From positions 1-30,095 of the forward strand of contig PJAB01000310.1 in NCBI GenBank assembly GCA_002887195.1: DNA of 30,095 nt, written 5' to 3'. The DNA comes from Chrysochromulina parva. Its lineage: Eukaryota; Haptophyta; Prymnesiales; Chrysochromulinaceae. Position 1 is the stretch's first letter. Each line of letters opens with the position of its first letter. The position numbers and the translations under genes were made by a program. Under the pieces are notes generated by a model. The model had not been told where the DNA came from. It worked only from the letters and a program-made list of their open reading frames with translations, and made no database searches. Below, piece after piece: positions 26,063 to 30,095 of the stretch.

Positions 26063-29000
26063 ATGGTGCTGCTCCTACTCAAGGACGACGCCGAGATCAT
26101 ATCCAAGGCGCTCAAGATATCGCTCACCGCCGCGGGCGTCCCTGCCTCCGCGTCTGCCGGCTCGCGCACCACGGCGGCCGATGTAGTCGCCGAGCTTTTA
26201 GAGCTGGCTGAGGAGCTGGTCAACCAGGCGGGCGATGCGACGTCACCGGACGAAGTCGCCGCGCGCTGGGAGGATACATCCGCGCGCCGCTCGCTCTTCG
26301 ATCGCGCGATCGTGGGCCGTCTCTCCGAGTCGGATGGCTCCTACGCCGTGGTCGACTACCTCATCAGCTGCTACGCTCGCGTTGGCGAACTGCGCTCGCG
26401 CAAGAGCAGCATGCTCACGCCGGAGCTCGCCGATATGTACAGCTACGTGACCGACCTGTGCGTCTCGTACGCGTCGATCGCGCTGCTCAACCCGACCATG
26501 TTCCCGCAGCCGGCCGACGTCGAGGCGGAGGGTGTGCTACGGCTGCTCCGGCCCCTGAAGGCGGACAGCTTGCCGCAGGGCTTTCTGAGCAGCTTGTGCG
26601 CGCGGCTGCAGGAGGAAGGCACGCTCACCGAGCTCGGGCTGCCGCTGTATGCCAAGCTCGCAGAAGAAGTGGGCGACACAAAGTTCACCATCCTCACCGA
26701 CTTTACGCCCGCCTACCGCGCGCTCAACGGCCTCGTGCGCGAGAAGCCTCTGGGCGCGCTGCTCGCCACGGATCCCAACTTCCTCGGCGGGCCGCTCGCG
26801 CGCAATGGCGCACTGCTGCAGATGGGTGCTCGCCTCGGCCCCTTCCTCGGGCTCGCGGTTTTTCCATCTGATCCGGCGCTCGCCGCCGCTTGCTTCCCTG
26901 ACACGTCATCACCGCCGATTCTCGAGAACTCGATGTCGTCGCTGCGCCTCTCGACTGGCGTGGTGCAGCGCGCGCTCACGAACGTGGCCAAGGAGCTGCT
27001 CAAGAACCCCGAGGCCAAGGAGCCCTTCTTCAAGCTCATCGCCGCCGCGTGCTCGCTGAACCAGAGCCGCGCGCAGCAGTGGTTCCCGCATGCCGAGAGC
27101 CAACGGCTGTTGCATGCGATCGCGCCGCAGCACATTGAGCCGCCGCAGGCGATGCGCACGTACTCGCACGACGGGTTCATGGCCAACCTCGCGGCGATAC
27201 TGCTCGCGCTGTGCGAGCCATTCACGCCGCCCGACTCGCCGCATGCATCCAAGATCGACCCGTCGTACCTTCTCTCGACGCATCGGATCGATCTCAAGGA
27301 CGAGACTCGCCTATGCGCCACGGCCGACGACGTCATGTACTGGCTCGACTCGCGCAACCCCGACCTGCGTCAGCGCTACCTCGACCGGCTCGCGGCGGAG
27401 GGAATTGTGGCGCCCGACGACGACGACTCGCCACCGCTCGAGGTCTCGACGTCGTTTGGGACTGTGACCGAGTACTTTTTCCTCACCATGCGAGTATTAC
27501 ACGTGGGGCTGCTGCCGAGCTACTCGATGCTCGAAAAGCTGCAGAAGGAGTACGGCCGCTGGCATCAGGACCTGCAGATCCGCGAGCAGGAGCTCATGAG
27601 GTTGCGCGCGGGCGGCCACCACAGCAGCGGCGTCACCGCTCAGCTCGAGGCCGAGGTGACGCAGCTCAAAAAGTGGATCGACGCGGTCAAGCAGTGCGTG
27701 CTCGCCTACCAGACGCATTTGTCCGATCCGGCACTCGTGACGAGCTGCGTGCGCTACTTCCGGCTCGTCTCGCGCTGGCTCGTCGCGACTGCGTGCCCGC
27801 CACCCGAGGGTCTGCCGTTGCCTGAGAAGGTTCCGCGCCTTTTCGCGGCGCTGCCCGAGTACTGCATGAGTGACGTGGCTGACTTCCTCAAGCACATCAC
27901 CGCACTCGCGCCTCAGTCGTTCGAGCAAATGGACGCTACGGAGCTGTACGACTTCGTCACCCTCATGGTGACCTTCGTCGGCGCGCCCAGGTACGTCAAG
28001 AATCCGTACCTTCGCGCCACGTTCACCAAGCTGCTCTGCTACCTTGTGCCCAAAAAGGACGACGACACGGGCCGTCGGCACGCGTCCGACCGCCTCGCGG
28101 CCGTCTTCCACTCGCACCCGCTCGCGCAGAAGCACCTGGCGCCCGCGATCATGCAGTTCTTCGTCGACGTCGAGTTCACAGGCTCGCACACCTCGGCGTA
28201 TGACAAGTACGAGGCCCCGGCTGGGCATGCCTCTCTGATCGCCATTCTAATCTGATCGCCATCCGAGATGCGTTCGTGTTGCCATCCGATCCTTTCTGAT
28301 TGCCTTTTGGATTGCCATTCTGACGCCATATCTGATTGCCCCACCCATCAGATACGAGTACCGGCAGGACATGTCCCAAATCCTCGAGTACTTTTGGGAC
28401 ACGCCCGTGTACAAGAAGACCATGATCGGCTTCGCGCGCAACACGAAGAAGTTTGTGCGCTTCGTCAACATGCTCATCAACGACTCGATCTACTCGATGA
28501 ACGAGGCGCTCACGAAGCTCGCCTCGATCAAGCAGACGCAGAGCGAGATGGCCGACGAGGCATCGTGGAGTGCGATGCAGCCGCGCGACCGGCAGAGGCG
28601 CACGCAGGAGTACCATCAGTACGAGGGGCACGCGCGCTACTTTATGAACTTCATCAACGAGGTACTCAACATGGTGCAGTACCTGAGCTCCGAGCCCGAG
28701 ATCGCCCAGATCTTCATGCTGCCCGAGCTCGCGCCTCGGATGGCCGTTATGCTCAACCACTTCCTTGTTGAGCTCGTCGGCCCCAAGTGCGCCAACCTCA
28801 AGGTGAAGAACATGGAGAAGTACCATTTCCACCCGATCAAGCTTCTCGGCGAGATCATCGCGACCATCCTTCATTTCGCGCCCTTTGCGGCCTTCGAGGT
28901 GGCCATGGTGCGCGACGAGCGCTCGTTTGACGCGAACAACCTGCGCAAGGCGGCCCGCGTTCTCGGGGGCCGCCTTTTCGAAACGACCCTTCGCCCCGAG

Positions 29001-29354
29001 CAGCTTGAGCTGCTCGAGAAGTTTGCGGGCCGCTGCGTCGATGCCAAGGAACGTGAGGCCGCGTACGAGGCGGATTTAGGCGAGGTGCCTGAGGAGTTCC
29101 TCGACCCGATCACGGCGGAGCTCATGCAGGATCCGGTCAAGCTCCCTTCGGGCCACTCGGTAGATCGCGCCGTCATCTCGCGCCATCTGCTCTCTGACGA
29201 AACTGACCCCTTCTCACGCGCGCGCTGCACCGTCGAGATGCTCATCGAGAACCCCGAGCTCAAGGCGCAGATTGAGGAGTGGAAGGCGAGCCGCAAGGTA
29301 TCCATCCATGCCGGCGCGAGCGGCAGCAGCGCCACGCCCATGGACGAGGATTGA
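26063..29354 (+). CDS. UBE4: Ubiquitin conjugation factor E4 (U-box)
   Basis: Exons 26063-28206 and 28352-29354 give 1048 residues, the usual size for UBE4/Ufd2. E4 factors extend ubiquitin chains on substrates already carrying ubiquitin and work with Cdc48/p97. The Ufd2 core spans most of the protein: FDRAIVGRLSE, PTMFPQPADVE, GLPLYAKLAEEV, NPYLRATFTKLLCYLVP, FFVDVEFTGSHTSAYDK, then EYRQDMSQILEYFW, KTMIGFARNTKKFVRFVNML, and RRTQEYHQYEGHARYFMNF. The C-terminal U-box is at about 958-1030 (EEFLDPITAELMQDPVKLPS, then DPFSRARCTVEMLIENPELK). The 145-bp intron 28207-28351 joins AYDK to YEYRQ across codon AA|A and reproduces the spacing of human UBE4B exactly. ATG 26063 opens MVLLLLKDDAEIISKALKISL, consistent with the family start, though a short upstream exon is possible. 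Confidence 0.95.
28207..28351 (+). repeat. UBE4 intron, built of short degenerate repeats
   Basis: The 145-bp intron starts GTACGAGGCC and ends CATCAG. Inside, degenerate units of CTGATYGCCATYC recur about seven times, including CTGATCGCCAT twice and GATTGCCATTCTGA once. Its first ten bases match the SPO22 intron 2 start as GTACRAGGCY. The exon join is supported by conserved UBE4 sequence on both sides. Confidence 0.85.
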
Positions 29355-30035
29355 GAGGCGAGCACGTGGGCAGGTGTTCGCTCCTCACCGTAAGGGGACG
29401 CACGCGGCATCAAGCGCGGCAGCAGGCGCGGCAGCGCTGCTGTCGCGCGCGAGTCCTCGGGGAGGTCAGCACAGCGGATGCTCCGGGAGTCGCGCCCAGG
29501 GAGGCACGCCGTGGCACGTGCGCATGGGTATCGCATGCGAACGGAACGAGCCGAAGAGGGAGTGCATCATGCGCAGCCATCGATAAGTCGGCTCGCGGGC
29601 GCGCGCGCGGTGCCATCTCGGCTCATAGGCATGCGAGTATGCCACGCCGGCAAGGGCGCACAGCCAGGGGCCCCACCGCCGCAATAACCCGACGCAACAC
29701 AAGAGGCAGAGGGGACGGCGGTGACGAACGGCGGTGGCTTGTATCGACGTCACGGCGTGCGCGTGTCGGATACCGGCTCTTACGGGGTGACGCGGACCAC
29801 GATCGACGTGTCGTCGGCATTGCGGACGTCGATTGCGGACGCGCGGGGGGAGCGCCAGCGCGAGCGACGGCTGCCGAATCCGAGCTGTCGAAGGGGCGTA
29901 CACGACACGCGAGCGTGGCCGCGGCTCCCGCTTCTTTTCGCGCGCGTCCAGTCGTTACATGTTAGATCGACGCACGGCGGTGGCCGGGGTGCGCGCGTGT
30001 ACACGCGCGGGTCGCACCGTGCCCCGGTACGCGGT
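29355..30035. other. Right-hand flank, no recognised gene
   Basis: About 680 bp downstream of UBE4. Long Arg/Ala-rich frames are open on both strands, as expected from GC-rich DNA without stops, and none resembles a known protein. Confidence 0.5.

Positions 30036-30091
<56 letters not shown>
30036..30091 (+). repeat. Homopolymer run of 56 G
   Basis: An uninterrupted G run fills almost the whole right end of the window, followed only by CGGG. It may be a real poly(G) tract or an assembly or sequencing artefact at a contig end. Confidence 0.95.
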
Positions 30092-30095
30092 CGGG

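Noticed and set aside
29279..29965. A 228-codon Arg-rich frame on + after UBE4
   Set aside because: It begins inside the UBE4 C-terminal coding region in another frame, and long frames are open on both strands there.

Overview
The window looks like nuclear DNA of a GC-rich photosynthetic protist, most likely a haptophyte; a pelagophyte or dinoflagellate is less likely. The evidence is dense eukaryotic genes with short spliceosomal introns, a plant-type SET/Rubisco-methyltransferase-like protein, a bipartite-looking plastid leader on a transporter, and no bacterial operon signals. No mobile-element gene, CRISPR array, rRNA or tRNA was recognised.

Layout: an unrecognised ORF (395-1084, +); an RWD-RBR E3 ubiquitin ligase (1227-3194, +); a GCK/twin-CX9C protein (3889-4950, -); a GT61 glycosyltransferase (5072-6564, +, one intron); THOC7 (6736-7357, +, one intron); a type-2 3-hydroxyacyl-CoA dehydrogenase SDR (7800-8570, -); a foldback repeat cluster (8595-8925); an SLC10A7-like transporter (9128-10282, +); a SPO22/ZIP4/TEX11-like meiotic protein (11160-14960, -, two introns); a FAM185A/DUF4097-like protein (15553-17093, -); profilin (17186-17836, +); a SET/Rubis-subs-bind methyltransferase (18401-19926, -); a RanBP2 zinc-finger/UIM protein (20061-21743, +); a large cNMP-binding-domain protein (22126-25764, +); and the U-box factor UBE4 (26063-29354, +, one intron). 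The right end is a 56-base G run.

These are independent housekeeping genes, not a pathway cluster. Three concern ubiquitin (RBR ligase, UIM/zinc-finger protein, E4 factor). Four gene pairs are head-to-head, three of them across about 90-135 bp, which suggests shared promoters. Rejoining split reading frames gave eight introns. Seven donors follow GTRC (GTACGG, GTGCGC twice, GTACAA, GTACGA, GTGCCA, GTACCC) and one is GC (GCGAGT); none is the usual GTRAGT. Two introns, in the UBE4 and SPO22 genes, share their first ten bases (as R/Y), an inner 11-mer and their last six bases, and look like members of one repeat-rich intron family. The intron coordinates are inferred from reading frame and protein homology, not from transcripts.
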